Numbered from the stretch's first letter, positions 53,441 to 63,540 are shown. The stretch: 64,000 bases of DNA from Pseudomonas koreensis (GCF_024169245.1 NZ_JALJWP010000001.1:1613501-1677500), one strand, 5' to 3'. Numbers and translations: made by a program. Notes: generated from the letters alone by a model not told the origin.

Positions 53441-55429
53441 ATGCCAGTAAAACCACCGCGCCGTGGCGGTACCCACGTGGATTTACCGATCAGCCCGACT
53501 CGCTCGACAGATGTGGATACTTCGCTTCCCGGCCCATTGCGACAAACAGGCTTCGATTCAAGCAGCGCTCCGGGTAATCCTCCGTTGCGTGCCGCCGTGG
53601 TGGGCGCTCCGCACCCCTCGCCAGCCGTCGTGGTGCATGCGGCTCAGGTAGATGCTCGTTTGCCGAAGTCTCTACCGTCGTTGGACCATTACGTCAGTGC
53701 AGTGGCGTCACTTCCACAAGCCAACAGCGAAGGTCTGCGCGTATTCAGGCAACGCACCTATGCCGAGGTGTCCGATGGTCGCATCGTGCTTGTGGCAATC
53801 GATTCGGAAACGGGACTCTTCCGTGCCAGATTGCCCAGTGAGTTGTCACCATCTGGCCCGGTGCTGCTGCGCGATACAGGCAGCGGTCTGTGGCGCCTGC
53901 GCGAGGTTTCAGTCTCAACCAGTCGAGAGCAGGTCAGAAAATACCTGCCCGATGCGACTGATCAACACGCAGATGACTTTATCTTCCGCTTCGCTGACAG
54001 CGAAGCAGCCGAGGCGGAGCTCAAGCGGATAGAGCTTGGATACCCGCAACTGGAGCGCGAACTCCTTGCCTGGGCAGATGCTTCGAAAGGTTCCGATGTC
54101 GAAACAATATCTGGACGAGGAGCAATGGCGGCTGAGCTGCGCCGATTGTATAAATGGCAGGGTACAGCTGATGAGCGGGTTTATCATGATGGCCGATTCC
54201 GTGGCTTCAATTTGGATGTCGATCTGTCACTTTGGCCGAGCAACCCAACTCTTTCCGCGCAATTCAGTTCAGTTGCCTCTCTAACCCTGAGAGGCGATGC
54301 GCAAATGAACCCGGAAATATTCCTTTCGCAATTTCCCGAAATCGAGACTTTCAAAACGGCCAGCTTGATGCGGTTGGGTCGCGGTTCTGGTTTGTTCAGG
54401 ACCATTCATTATTCAAGATTCAGGCTTGAGCCGGGCATCATTGAGCATCTGGCGAAGCGGCCCCGTTTACGAGAGATGAATCTGCAAGACTGCATTATCG
54501 AGCCTGGTTTCTCATTGCTCGGCATGCCAGGGTTGCAGGTTTTGAAAATCAATAACGTTCAGGGAACGGTAGATTTTAATGCCCTGGTAAATGAAGTTTC
54601 CGGACTGTCACGCTTGCAAGTGCTCGATCTGCATCAGAACCCTCTTATGAGAGCTGCCCCTCGCATTAGCGGAATGCCGCAACTGCGGATACTGGATCTG
54701 ACTGATACCGGCATAAGGCGACTGCCCGTCGGGCTTGGTTCTGACAATGGAACACCACAACTGCAAGTTTTGAGACTTGGCGCTAATCCATTGTCGGATG
54801 TGCCCTCGCTTGAAGGGATGAGCGCGTTGCAGCAACTTGATTTGTCCGGCACAGGCATCAGTCGCTTCCCCGACGGCATCTCTTCGACTGTTCCCGGCGA
54901 AGTTCTGAATGTCGCTGGCAATCGTATCGAGTCGATCCCCGAGTTCCTGGAACTCAGGGCCGGATTCAATCTTGGCGATAATCCCATCACCGATCCCGCC
55001 TCCTTGCGGCGCTTGATTCGTGCTCGGCGCAAAACAGGGAGCGATCTCTGGCTGGGTGAGGCGAGTATCGATCCTCGGGCCTATCTATGGTTGCGCAATG
55101 TGCCGCAAGAGCAGATCCCTGGAAAACTGGCGCTTTGGGATAGGCAAGTCGCAGCTTTGGACAGGCCTTTGAATCGGCCGATTCGTATGCTGAGTCGCAC
55201 GCCCGAGTTTCAAGTCGAGCGTCAGCTGTTGCAGCGTCGAGTCTGGGCGTTTCTGGAAAGTTACGATAAGGCAGCTCTCAGCGAACGGGCTCGGTTGGAC
55301 GCAATTGCGATTAACGAGACCAGTCCCGGAAGAATGCTGGAAAGGCTGGAGGAGGAATTGCGGGCCAGTGATCCGGGCCGTCAAAACGACCCTCTGCACC
55401 ATTTGCCCAAGCGGCCGAAGCTTGAATGA
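53441..55429 (+). CDS. Leucine-rich-repeat protein, NEL-effector-like but lacking catalytic Cys
   Basis: The 662-residue protein has no signal peptide and opens with a disordered Pro/Ser-rich region (1-75). Residues 80-230 (VFRQRTYAEVSDGRIVLVAI) resemble the N-terminal domain of large pseudomonad LRR toxins. At about 350-510 there are at least six leucine-rich repeats (LQVLDLHQNPLMRAAPRISG, LRILDLTDTGIRRLP, LQVLRLGANPLSDVPSLEGM). The tail at 540-640 looks like the first helices of an NEL E3 ubiquitin-ligase domain (LLQRRVWAFLESYDK). However, the only Cys in the protein is at residue ~350 in the LRR region, so the family's catalytic C-x-D is absent. It is probably truncated or non-catalytic. 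AAGGA precedes the ATG. Confidence 0.8.
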   Translation: MPVKPPRRGGTHVDLPISPTRSTDVDTSLPGPLRQTGFDSSSAPGNPPLRAAVVGAPHPSPAVVVHAAQVDARLPKSLPSLDHYVSAVASLPQANSEGLRVFRQRTYAEVSDGRIVLVAIDSETGLFRARLPSELSPSGPVLLRDTGSGLWRLREVSVSTSREQVRKYLPDATDQHADDFIFRFADSEAAEAELKRIELGYPQLERELLAWADASKGSDVETISGRGAMAAELRRLYKWQGTADERVYHDGRFRGFNLDVDLSLWPSNPTLSAQFSSVASLTLRGDAQMNPEIFLSQFPEIETFKTASLMRLGRGSGLFRTIHYSRFRLEPGIIEHLAKRPRLREMNLQDCIIEPGFSLLGMPGLQVLKINNVQGTVDFNALVNEVSGLSRLQVLDLHQNPLMRAAPRISGMPQLRILDLTDTGIRRLPVGLGSDNGTPQLQVLRLGANPLSDVPSLEGMSALQQLDLSGTGISRFPDGISSTVPGEVLNVAGNRIESIPEFLELRAGFNLGDNPITDPASLRRLIRARRKTGSDLWLGEASIDPRAYLWLRNVPQEQIPGKLALWDRQVAALDRPLNRPIRMLSRTPEFQVERQLLQRRVWAFLESYDKAALSERARLDAIAINETSPGRMLERLEEELRASDPGRQNDPLHHLPKRPKLE

Positions 55430-55453
55430 ACGCATGGCCAAAGCAATAAAAGC

Positions 55454-55675
55454 GGGAATCCCTGACCTGCCTGTATCAGGGTTCCCAAAACGGGGTGGAC
55501 CTCGCTTGAGCGGCGATCCGGTGTAAAGAGGGAACCCCCGGCCTGCCTGTACCAAGGATCCCAAAAGGGTGGGCTCGTCGCGTTGCGGTATGAGCCCGGT
55601 GTAAAGAGGGGAATCCCCGGCCTGCCTGTACCAAGGTCCCCGAAACGGGTGGTGAATCGAATCACCTGTAGAAGG
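55454..55675. repeat. Three-unit tandem repeat (units of about 76-79 bp)
   Basis: Units begin at 55454, 55530 and 55609 and share a core GGGAATCCCCGGCCTGCCTG followed by TACCAAGG-TCCC, an A-rich spacer with GGTGG, and CGGTGTAAAGAG at the end of the first two. The first unit is most diverged (CTGACCTGCCTGTATCAGG). Unit lengths are not multiples of 3, so the repeats are not read as one protein. They follow the LRR gene, and the third unit merges into unrelated sequence. Confidence 0.85.
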
Positions 55676-55718
55676 TATTGCAGGCGCCGTGCCAGGTTTT
55701 AATCTGCTGAAACAAAAA

Positions 55719-55767
55719 AGCGCCTGAGAGGCGCTAAAGCCCCGGTACTTCGGGCTTTCGCGTTTTT
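55719..55767 (+). terminator. Tandem terminators downstream of the LRR gene
   Basis: GCGCCTgagAGGCGC and AAAGCCC-loop-GGGCTTT stems lie side by side, the second followed by CGCGTTTTT. They terminate transcription across the tandem repeat. Confidence 0.65.
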
Positions 55768-55860
55768 GAATAAAGGGTTCTTCAGTGTTTTCAGGAGTGA
55801 TTGTGGCGATACGGCTGTGCGCGATCGCAGGTCATCGTGCATTGATGCGGTGCACGGGGG

Positions 55861-56013
55861 CCCCTCACCCTAACCCTCTCCCAGAGGGAGAGGGGACTGA
55901 CCGAGTTGCCCGGTCAAATTACGCCGACTTGAGATACCGAGCCGAACTCAGGCATCGAAACCACCCGAGATCCGCCCCCTCTCCCCCTTGGGGGAGAGGG
56001 CTGGGGTGAGGGG
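55861..56013. repeat. Inverted repeat of the CCCTCACCCTAACCCTCTCCC family
   Basis: The left arm CCCCTCACCCTAACCCTCTC and right arm GAGAGGGCTGGGGTGAGGGG are imperfect inverted copies about 100 bp apart, each with its own small CTC-CC/GG-GAG hairpin. This is a widespread intergenic repeat family, different from the REP doublets. It fills most of the gap between the LRR locus and ntrC; no gene was found in 55430-56046. Confidence 0.85.
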
Positions 56014-56046
56014 GATCGATCCTGAGTACACGACAATCCTTAAGCA

Positions 56047-57483
56047 TTAACCCTCTTCCCCCTCATCATCATCGCCACCATCAACCTTCATCCCCAATTC
56101 CTTGATCTTGCGCGTCAGGGTATTACGCCCCCAACCCAACAAAACGGCAGCATCACGACGGCGCCCGGCGGTGTGCTTCAACGCCGTCTCGATCATGATT
56201 CGCTCGAACGCAGGCACCGCGCTGTCGAGCAGGCTCGACTGGCCTCGAGCCAAAGCCTGATCGGCCCACTGGCGCAGGGCCTGTTCCCAGTTAGTCACTG
56301 GCGCCGAGTCTTGCGGTAAGTTGAGCAGCTCAGGCGGCAGGTCGCTGATGTGCACCTCGCGGCCGGAGGCCATGACGGTGATCCAGCGGCAAGTGTTCTC
56401 CAGCTGGCGGACGTTGCCCGGCCACGGCAGGTTTTTCAGGTATTCCTCGGTCTCGCTTTTCAGCAGCTTCGGCTCGACCGCCAGTTCCTGCGCGGCGCGG
56501 CTGAGGAAGTGCCGGGCCAGCGTCGGAATGTCTTCGCGACGATCCGACAGGCGCGGTATGTGGATGCGAATGACGTTGAGGCGGTGGAACAAGTCCTCAC
56601 GGAATTTACCGGCGTGGACCAGCGTTTCCAGATTCTGGTGGGTGGCGGCGATGATGCGTACATCGACCTTGACCGGCACATGCCCGCCAACGCGATAGAA
56701 CTCGCCATCGGCCAGCACCCGCAACAGACGGGTCTGGGTGTCCGCCGGCATGTCGCCGATCTCATCGAGGAACAGCGTGCCGCCGTCGGCCTGTTCAAAG
56801 CGACCGCGACGCAAATTTGCCGCGCCGGTGAACGCGCCTTTCTCGTGGCCGAACAGCTCCGATTCCATCAGATCCTTGGGAATCGCCGCCATGTTCAGCG
56901 CGATGAACGGCGAGGCCGCCCGCGGGCTATGGCGGTGCAGAGCGTGGGCAACCAGTTCCTTACCGGTACCGGATTCGCCGTTGATCAGCACGGTGATGTT
57001 GGAGTGGCTCAGGCGGCCGATGGCGCGAAACACTTCCTGCATCGCCGGAGCTTCGCCGATGATTTCCGGAGTACGGGTCAGCGCTGGCACCACTTCCAGG
57101 CCTTGCTGTTCCTGCGCATGTTGATTGGCGCGTTTGACCAGCGACACCGCTTCATCGACGTCGAACGGCTTGGGCAGATACTCGAAAGCGCCGCCCTGAT
57201 ACGAGGCGACAGCGCTGTCCAGATCGGAGTGAGCGGTCATGATGATGACCGGCAGCCGTGGGTGCTGTTCGCGGATCCGCGCCAGCAGATCCAGGCCACT
57301 GGCACCGGGCATGCGGATGTCGGAAATGATCACGTCCGGCTGCTGCCGGGCCAGACGACTCATCACGCCATCGGCGCTGTCGAAGCTCTGGGTGGTCATG
57401 CCTTCCTGCTGCAAGGCCTTTTCCAGAACCCAACGGATAGAACGGTCGTCATCGACGATCCACACGGTTTCACTACGGCTCAT
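56047..57483 (-). CDS. ntrC: Nitrogen regulator NtrC (GlnG)
   Basis: The 478-residue response regulator has a receiver domain with phospho-Asp55 in VIISDIRMPG. The AAA+ sigma-54 activation domain has Walker A INGESGTGKELVAHALHRHS and the GAFTGA loop in ELFGHEKGAFTGAANLR. The C-terminal Fis-type helix-turn-helix is GRRRDAAVLLGWGRNTLTRK. Phosphorylated NtrC activates glnA and nitrogen-scavenging genes. The start overlaps the ntrB stop by 4 bp. Confidence 0.97.
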   Translation of the reverse strand: MSRSETVWIVDDDRSIRWVLEKALQQEGMTTQSFDSADGVMSRLARQQPDVIISDIRMPGASGLDLLARIREQHPRLPVIIMTAHSDLDSAVASYQGGAFEYLPKPFDVDEAVSLVKRANQHAQEQQGLEVVPALTRTPEIIGEAPAMQEVFRAIGRLSHSNITVLINGESGTGKELVAHALHRHSPRAASPFIALNMAAIPKDLMESELFGHEKGAFTGAANLRRGRFEQADGGTLFLDEIGDMPADTQTRLLRVLADGEFYRVGGHVPVKVDVRIIAATHQNLETLVHAGKFREDLFHRLNVIRIHIPRLSDRREDIPTLARHFLSRAAQELAVEPKLLKSETEEYLKNLPWPGNVRQLENTCRWITVMASGREVHISDLPPELLNLPQDSAPVTNWEQALRQWADQALARGQSSLLDSAVPAFERIMIETALKHTAGRRRDAAVLLGWGRNTLTRKIKELGMKVDGGDDDEGEEG

Positions 57484-58565
57484 GTCGATGTGGCTCCTTG
57501 TTCCAGTGGCAGGAAGATCGAGAAGGTGGTGTGGCCTGGATGGCTCTCACACTCGATCAGGCCCTGGTGCTGACTGATGATGTTCTGGGTAATGGCCAGG
57601 CCCAGCCCGGTACCGTCCGGGCGGCCGCTGACCATCGGAAAGAAAATGGTTTCCTGCAGTTCCGCCGGGATGCCCGGACCGTTGTCGATGATCTCGATCT
57701 TGGTCACCAGGCGATGGCGGATGTGGCCGATGGTGAACTGGCGCATGGCGCGGGTGCGCAGGCTGATGCGGCCCAGGCGCAGCTCGTTCTGGCTACTGAT
57801 CGCCTGCATCGCGTTGCGCACGATGTTCAACACCGCCTGGATCATTTGTTCGCGGTCGATCAAGACATCCGGAATGCTCGGATCGTAATCACGCACCAGA
57901 GTGATGCAGCCCTGGCTTTCGGCTTCGACCAATTGGCAAACGCGTTCGAGGACTTCGTGAACGTTGCACATCGCCAGCGACGGCAATTTGTTCGAGCCGA
58001 GCATGCGGTCGACCAGATTACGCAGGCGATCGGCCTCTTCGATGATCACATTGGTGTAGTCACGCAGGCTTTCTTCCGGCAGCTCGCGTGCCAGCAACTG
58101 TGCCGCACCGCGGATGCCACCGAGGGGATTCTTGATCTCGTGGGCGAGGCCGCGCACCAGCATCTTGCTGGTTTCCTGTTTGGACAGCTGCGCCTCTTCC
58201 TTGGTAATCCGCAGCAGGCGATCGCGCGGGTGGACTTCAAGCAGTAGCAGGGTCGCGCCGTTGCTGAGGATCGGTGTGACCGCGTAATCCACGGTCAGGG
58301 TCTGGCCGGTGAGGGCGGTGAGCATTGCTTCGCGTTTGGTGAAGGGATGCGCCTGCTCCACCGCCTGGCGCAGGGAATTGAGCGCCTCGGGGGATTCGGT
58401 GAACAGCTCGCTGATGAACTGGCCATGGCTGCGCTGCCCGCTGACGGCCAGCAGCATTTCCGCCGCCGGGTTCATGTACTCGAGGCGCAGTTCGGCGTCG
58501 AGCAGGATGGTCGCCGTGGTCAGGTTGTCGAGCAGCAAACGGTGGATAGCGTCGCTTATGGTCAT
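57480..58565 (-). CDS. ntrB: Nitrogen sensor kinase NtrB (GlnL)
   Basis: This 361-residue cytosolic kinase has an N-terminal PAS domain (about 5-115: AILLDAELRLEYMNPAAEML), the phosphoacceptor box MLVRGLAHEIKNPLGGIRGA and an HATPase domain with DNGPGIP and GLGLAI. PII (GlnB) controls its kinase/phosphatase balance, and it phosphorylates NtrC. The start used gives MTISDAIHRLLLDN with AAGGGG just upstream; the frame extends further upstream to 58730 without support. Confidence 0.95.
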   Translation of the reverse strand: MTISDAIHRLLLDNLTTATILLDAELRLEYMNPAAEMLLAVSGQRSHGQFISELFTESPEALNSLRQAVEQAHPFTKREAMLTALTGQTLTVDYAVTPILSNGATLLLLEVHPRDRLLRITKEEAQLSKQETSKMLVRGLAHEIKNPLGGIRGAAQLLARELPEESLRDYTNVIIEEADRLRNLVDRMLGSNKLPSLAMCNVHEVLERVCQLVEAESQGCITLVRDYDPSIPDVLIDREQMIQAVLNIVRNAMQAISSQNELRLGRISLRTRAMRQFTIGHIRHRLVTKIEIIDNGPGIPAELQETIFFPMVSGRPDGTGLGLAITQNIISQHQGLIECESHPGHTTFSIFLPLEQGATST

Positions 58566-58795
58566 CTGGACCCCTTTTGGAGCAAGGCGTGCGCAAGAAC
58601 AAAGCGCTGATATCGGGAAAATGCAAAAACCAAACCAAGGCTCCGAAAAGAAGCGTTCAAGCCCTGAAACAGGCGTTTGACGCGCGTTTGTATGGCACGA
58701 CGCCAGCTCAAACGGGAAGTTTCGAACCAAAATGGGTTGGGCTGTGGGCGAGATGCAGTTTAGTGCACCAATAGGGTGCGCATGACTTGCGCGGG

Positions 58796-59419
58796 CTAGA
58801 AGAAGCGCAGAAACGGATTTTTCGGTTCTTCAGGTTTGTCCTTGAGCGGGCATTCCGGACGTACGCCATAGTCGTCGGCGACACAGGGTTTGACCTGACG
58901 TTTCTGCGCCAGGGAAATGCGCAGCATGTGGAACGGCTGATTGGCGGTGCGCTCCACGGTACGCCCGGCGGCGTCGAGTATCTCGATGGAAAGGCTGTGG
59001 CTGCCGCGATCGATATTGTTCAGCGCAAATACCGGACTGACGCCGGGCTCGCCAGTGGCCTGGCCATCGAGCAACAGGCGATAACGGTGGCCGCTTTGCA
59101 GGCCAGGCTCGCTGGTGACGCTGACGATCAGCTCGCCGGCGCTGCTGCGCAGGGTCGCGTCGGGCTCCGGGATCAGGATGCGCAGCATGTCGTAGTGAAA
59201 GGGCGGTGGTTCGGCGGATTTTTTCGCTGTGGTGATCGGCGCTGCGGTGTTGGCAGGGACAGCCATGCGATTGCTCGTCGCGATCGGCACTCGCTTGGCG
59301 TTGGCGCGCGGCTGGTCGGTGTAGACGCGGTTGCCCTGTGCGTCGATATAGGTGAAGACCTCAGCCGTGGCGGGCAGCGCCATCAGCGCCAGGATCAGCA
59401 GCAGCCCGCGGCGGATCAT
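58796..59419 (-). CDS. DUF4124-domain periplasmic protein
   Basis: The 207-residue protein has a signal peptide (1-19, cleaved at ATA-EV) and the DUF4124 motif EVFTYIDAQGNRVYTDQPRA. A beta-sandwich-like domain with YRLLLDGQATGEPGVSPVFA follows; the end is charged and Pro-rich (DKPEEPKNPFLRFF). It overlaps the upstream DUF4124 gene by 4 bp. Function is unknown; the pair sits between glnA and ntrBC in pseudomonads. Confidence 0.9.
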   Translation of the reverse strand: MIRRGLLLILALMALPATAEVFTYIDAQGNRVYTDQPRANAKRVPIATSNRMAVPANTAAPITTAKKSAEPPPFHYDMLRILIPEPDATLRSSAGELIVSVTSEPGLQSGHRYRLLLDGQATGEPGVSPVFALNNIDRGSHSLSIEILDAAGRTVERTANQPFHMLRISLAQKRQVKPCVADDYGVRPECPLKDKPEEPKNPFLRFF

Positions 59420-59928
59420 GGTTTGTGCACCCGTTGCACGTTGAGCGCGGCGGGCGGGCTCTGCTGGATGACGGTCTGACCGTCGATCACCTGCACGGCC
59501 AGGCGATGCTCGCCGCGATCGACGTTGACCAGTTGCAGAACCGGCACGTTGCTCGGCTGGCCATAGGGCTCGTCGTCCAGCACCAGTCTCAGTTGATGGG
59601 GCGGTTGCAGGCGCGGCTTGATCAGGACATTGACCGTGAAGGTGCCGTTGTTGGCGCGCAGGGCCTCGTCAGTGGGCAGACCGGAGAGTTCGAGGATTTC
59701 ATAGGCGTCGCGCGGCGATTGCGGTGCTTCGGCGCTGGATGATTGCGGCGCGCTCGGTGGTTGCGGTTCGACTCGATTGAGTGGCGGCAACTCGACCGGT
59801 TGCGCTTGCACGCCGTCCGGCGGTTGATTGCTGTACGCGGTGTTGCCGTTCGCATCGGTGTACTTGTAGATCTGCGCCACGGCGGGCAGAGCGATCAGCA
59901 GCAGAATGTAGAGAAACGTGCGACCCAT
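59416..59928 (-). CDS. DUF4124-domain periplasmic protein, paralogue
   Basis: This 170-residue protein has a signal peptide (about 1-19, GRTFLYILLLIALPAVA-QI) and DUF4124 motif QIYKYTDANGNTAYSNQPPD, then a Pro/Ser-rich linker and a C-terminal beta domain (PPHQLRLVLDDEPYGQPSNV). The latter aligns with the neighbouring gene's domain, so the two are tandem duplicates. The start used matches the signal peptide; an upstream frame to 60027 has no support. Confidence 0.9.
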   Translation of the reverse strand: MGRTFLYILLLIALPAVAQIYKYTDANGNTAYSNQPPDGVQAQPVELPPLNRVEPQPPSAPQSSSAEAPQSPRDAYEILELSGLPTDEALRANNGTFTVNVLIKPRLQPPHQLRLVLDDEPYGQPSNVPVLQLVNVDRGEHRLAVQVIDGQTVIQQSPPAALNVQRVHKP

Positions 59929-60032
59929 GAAATCGACCGGGGTTGGAAACTGTGGGTAGCAGCATAGGACAGGTGCGGCGGTTGGCCCAGCCTCGGCACA
60001 CATCCAGAGATCGTTCAGACACCACAAATCCC

Positions 60033-60122
60033 CTGTAGGAGTGAGCCTGCTCGCGATGGCGTCGTGTCAGTCGCCAATTTTTTCAACGACCCACCAGATC
60101 GCGAGCAGGCTCACTCCTACAG
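60033..60122. repeat. REP doublet (REPIN) between glnA and DUF4124
   Basis: Inverted CTGTAGGAGTGAGCCTGCTC cores, about 35 bp apart, lie between the glnA terminator and the DUF4124 pair. Confidence 0.92.
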
Positions 60123-60154
60123 GGTTCATCGTCGGGCTAAAAATCCAGGCAATA

Positions 60155-60184
60155 AAAAAGGCCTCCCGAAGGAGGCCTCTTTTG
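60155..60184 (-). terminator. glnA terminator
   Basis: AAAAGGCCTCC pairs with GGAGGCCTCTTTT across a CGAA loop, 29 bp after the glnA stop; the flanking A and T runs let it work in both directions. It should largely separate glnA from the DUF4124-ntrBC genes. Confidence 0.85.
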
Positions 60185-60212
60185 TCACGCCACTTTACGC
60201 AGCGCTACCGGA

Positions 60213-61619
60213 TCAGCAGCTGTAGTACAGCTCATATTCCAGTGGGTGTACGAAGGTGCGAACCTTGATTTCTTCTTCCGATTTCAGCGCGATGTAAGCG
60301 TCGATGAAGTCGTCGGAGAACACGCCGCCCTTGGTCAGGAACGCGCGGCCCTTGTCCAGCTCTTCCAGGGCTTCTTTCAGGCTGCCGCAAACCTGTGGAA
60401 TCTCTTTCGCCTCTTCAGGCGGCAGGTCGTACAGGTTCTTGTCGGCGGCATCGCCTGGGTGGATCTTGTTCTGGATACCGTCCAGACCGGCCATCAGCAG
60501 AGCTGCGAAAGCCAGGTACGGGTTGGCAGCCGGATCCGGGAAGCGCGCTTCGATACGGCGGGCTTTCGGGCTCGACACGTAAGGAATACGGATCGAAGCG
60601 GAACGGTTGCGCGCCGAGTAGGCCAGCATCACTGGAGCTTCGAAGCCTGGTACCAGACGCTTGTAGGAGTTGGTCGCCGGGTTGGTGAAGCCGTTCAGGG
60701 CCTTACCGTGCTTGATGATCCCGCCGATGAAGTACAGAGCGGTGTCGGACAGGCCGGCATAGCCTTCGCCAGCGAAGGTGTTCTTGCCGTCTTTCCAGAT
60801 CGACATGTGTACGTGCATGCCCGAACCGTTGTCGCCGTACAGTGGCTTCGGCATGAAGGTCGCGGTGCGGCCGTAAGCGTCGGCAACGTTGTGCACAACG
60901 TATTTCAGGGTCTGAACTTCGTCAGCTTTCTTCACCAGGGTGTTGAACTTGACGCCAATTTCGTTCTGGCCGGCAGTTGCCACTTCGTGGTGGTGAACTT
61001 CAACCGACTGACCCATTTCTTCCAGTGCGTTGCACATGGCGGTACGGATCTCGTGGTCGTGGTCGAACGGTGGAACCGGGAAGTAGCCGCCTTTCACGCC
61101 TGGACGGTGACCCTTGTTGCCGCCTTCGATGTCCTGGTCGGACATCCACGAACCTTGCTCGGAGTAGATCTTGAACATCGAGCCGGAGATGTCCGACTTG
61201 AATTTAACCGAGTCGAAGATGAAGAATTCTGGCTCTGGACCGGCGAATACGGTGTCACCGATACCGGTGGCTTTCAGGTGCTCTTCGGCACGCTTGGCGA
61301 TCGCACGTGGGTCGCGGTCGTAGCCTTGCATGCTCGAAGGCTCGATGATGTCGCACACCAGAATCAGGGTTGGGTCTTCGGTGAACGGATCGAGAACGGC
61401 CGTTTCGTCGACTGGCATCAGGATCATGTCGGAGGCTTCGATGCCTTTCCAGCCGGAGATGGAGGAACCGTCGAACATCTTGCCGACTTCGAAGAAGTCG
61501 TCATCCAGCGCATCGCGAGCCGGCATGGTCACGTGGTGCTGAGTGCCTTTGGTGTCCGTGAAGCGCAGATCAATCCACTTGACGTCATGATCTTTGATGA
61601 GTTGAACCGACTTCGACAT
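60213..61619 (-). CDS. glnA: Glutamine synthetase type I
   Basis: The 468-residue enzyme joins ammonia to glutamate. Metal and ATP motifs are [57 protein letters not shown] and [27 protein letters not shown]. Tyr397 in [10 protein letters not shown] is the adenylylation site used by GlnE, so activity is covalently regulated. A sigma-54 promoter lies about 95 bp upstream. It diverges from thiI. Confidence 0.98.
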   Translation of the reverse strand: MSKSVQLIKDHDVKWIDLRFTDTKGTQHHVTMPARDALDDDFFEVGKMFDGSSISGWKGIEASDMILMPVDETAVLDPFTEDPTLILVCDIIEPSSMQGYDRDPRAIAKRAEEHLKATGIGDTVFAGPEPEFFIFDSVKFKSDISGSMFKIYSEQGSWMSDQDIEGGNKGHRPGVKGGYFPVPPFDHDHEIRTAMCNALEEMGQSVEVHHHEVATAGQNEIGVKFNTLVKKADEVQTLKYVVHNVADAYGRTATFMPKPLYGDNGSGMHVHMSIWKDGKNTFAGEGYAGLSDTALYFIGGIIKHGKALNGFTNPATNSYKRLVPGFEAPVMLAYSARNRSASIRIPYVSSPKARRIEARFPDPAANPYLAFAALLMAGLDGIQNKIHPGDAADKNLYDLPPEEAKEIPQVCGSLKEALEELDKGRAFLTKGGVFSDDFIDAYIALKSEEEIKVRTFVHPLEYELYYSC

Positions 61620-61714
61620 AGTGTCCTCCGGGTGAATTAGGGCGGGTAGTGGATGCCCTTAATAATGGTGATGCCGGCGCGAATACTCTGCCAAGGCAAC
61701 CTGCCTCACAAGGG

Positions 61715-61730
61715 AGCAAATTGCATGCCA
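61715..61730 (-). promoter_or_regulatory. Sigma-54 promoter of glnA
   Basis: On the minus strand the sequence TGGCATGCAATTTGCT matches TGGCRYR-N4-TTGCW with exact GG-GC spacing. It gives a leader of about 85-95 nt, and NtrC, encoded downstream, is the expected activator. I could not pick a convincing NtrC enhancer site by eye. Confidence 0.75.
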
Positions 61731-61946
61731 GTGCCCCAGCATGGGTTTTTTGCCCCAAATTCACGCTTATTAAGGTGCGCGAGGTAGTGAATCGACAAAT
61801 CTCGCCCCGTAATGTTGCGTTTGAATTCAGAAATGACCTGTTTTGGTGCGTGTAAAACCTTCTGCACATTAACTGGTTAAACCTTGAGCAATTTCCGCTA
61901 TAATCCGCGCCCCCCTTTTTCGGCTGGCCGTTCGCGCGCTGTTTTC

Positions 61947-63401
61947 ATGAAACTTATCGTAAAAGTCTTCCCCGAGATCACCATCAAAAGCCGACCTGTC
62001 CGGACGAAATTCATCCGCCAGTTGGCCAAGAACATCCGCACCGTGCTCCGTGACCTGGACCCGGCCGTGGTGGTGAACGGCGTGTGGGACAACCTCGAGC
62101 TGGAAACCCGCGTCACCGACGCCAAAGCCTTGAAAGAGATGGGCGAGCGCCTGACCTGCATGCCGGGCATCGCGCACTTTCTGCAGATCGACGAGTACCC
62201 GCTGGGCGACTTCGACGACATCACCGAAAAGTGCAAACAGCACTACGGCGATGCGCTGGCCGGGAAGATTTTCTCGGTACGCTGCAAGCGTGCGGGCAAG
62301 CATGCGTTCAGCTCCATGGACGTCGAAAAATACGTCGGCAGCAAGCTGCGTCGCGAGTGCGGTGCAGCCGGAATCGACCTGAAAGCGCCGGAAATCGAAG
62401 TTCGTATCGAAGTTCGCGACAAACGGTTATTCGTGATTCACAGCCAGCACAACGGCATCGGCGGCTACCCGCTGGGTGCGCTGGAGCAGACGCTGGTATT
62501 GATGTCCGGCGGCTTCGACTCGACCGTGGCGGCTTACCAGATCATGCGCCGCGGCCTGATGGCGCATTTCTGCTTCTTCAATCTCGGCGGGCGTGCCCAC
62601 GAATTGGGCGTGATGGAAGTCGCGCATTTCATCTGGAAGAAGTACGGCAGCTCGCAACGCGTGCTATTTGTCAGTGTGCCGTTCGAGGAAGTGCTGGGCG
62701 AAATTCTCGGCAAAGTCGATAACAGTCATATGGGCGTGGTTTTGAAGCGTATGATGTTGCGCGCCTCGTCCGAAATCGCCGAACGCCTGCATATCGATGC
62801 GCTGGTCACCGGTGAAGCGATCTCCCAAGTGTCGAGCCAGACGTTGCCGAACCTGTCGGTGATCGATTGCGTGACCGACAAGCTGGTGCTGCGGCCGCTG
62901 ATCGTCGCGCACAAGCAGGACATCATCGACACCGCCAACGAGATTGGCACCGCCGATTTCGCCCGGCACATGCCGGAATATTGCGGCGTGATTTCGGTCA
63001 ACCCGAAGACCGCCGCCAAGCGTGGCCGGGTTGAGCACGAAGAGAAAGAATTCGACATGGCGGTACTCGAGCGTGCGCTCGCCAACGCCAAACTGGTGCC
63101 GATCGATCGGGTGATCGACGAATTGGGCCAGGATTTGCAGATTGAAGAAGTCAGCGAAGCGCTGGCCGGTCAGATCGTGATCGACATCCGCCACCCGGAT
63201 GCCGCCGAGGATGACCCGCTGGAAATCGCCGGCATAGAGGTACAGACGATGCCGTTCTATGCAGTGAACGCACGTTTCAAGGAACTGGACCCTACGCGCC
63301 AGTACCTGCTGTATTGCGACAAAGGCGTGATGAGTCGCCTGCATGCCCACCATTTGCTCAGTGAGGGGCATGCCAATGTGCGCGTTTATCGACCGAGCTA
63401 A
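61947..63401 (+). CDS. thiI: tRNA 4-thiouridine synthetase / thiamine sulfur carrier protein ThiI
   Basis: The 484-residue protein has an N-terminal ferredoxin-like and THUMP region (about 1-165: [20 protein letters not shown]), a PP-loop domain ([20 protein letters not shown]) and a C-terminal rhodanese domain with the active-site Cys in [15 protein letters not shown]. It transfers sulfur to U8 of tRNA and to ThiS. It diverges from glnA across a 327-bp gap that holds the glnA promoter. Confidence 0.96.
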   Translation: MKLIVKVFPEITIKSRPVRTKFIRQLAKNIRTVLRDLDPAVVVNGVWDNLELETRVTDAKALKEMGERLTCMPGIAHFLQIDEYPLGDFDDITEKCKQHYGDALAGKIFSVRCKRAGKHAFSSMDVEKYVGSKLRRECGAAGIDLKAPEIEVRIEVRDKRLFVIHSQHNGIGGYPLGALEQTLVLMSGGFDSTVAAYQIMRRGLMAHFCFFNLGGRAHELGVMEVAHFIWKKYGSSQRVLFVSVPFEEVLGEILGKVDNSHMGVVLKRMMLRASSEIAERLHIDALVTGEAISQVSSQTLPNLSVIDCVTDKLVLRPLIVAHKQDIIDTANEIGTADFARHMPEYCGVISVNPKTAAKRGRVEHEEKEFDMAVLERALANAKLVPIDRVIDELGQDLQIEEVSEALAGQIVIDIRHPDAAEDDPLEIAGIEVQTMPFYAVNARFKELDPTRQYLLYCDKGVMSRLHAHHLLSEGHANVRVYRPS

Positions 63402-63540
63402 GTGCCCGGGGCTGTTTGCCTGTGGCCTGCGTCACCGGCCCCCCGACACCGCCGTCAAGCTGTAACGGCCATGCCGGACACTACTGCTAATCGCTGCCAT
63501 GACTTGTCAGCAAACCGAATCCTCTGATCGAGATACACAA

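Noticed and set aside
55454..55675. CRISPR array
   Set aside because: Only three units, with repeats longer than spacers and diverging between copies; no cas genes nearby.
56350..57573. 407-codon open frame on the + strand
   Set aside because: Antisense to ntrC, whose AAA+ and receiver motifs are certain.
60246..61640. 464-codon open frame on the + strand
   Set aside because: Antisense to glnA; no family match and biased composition.
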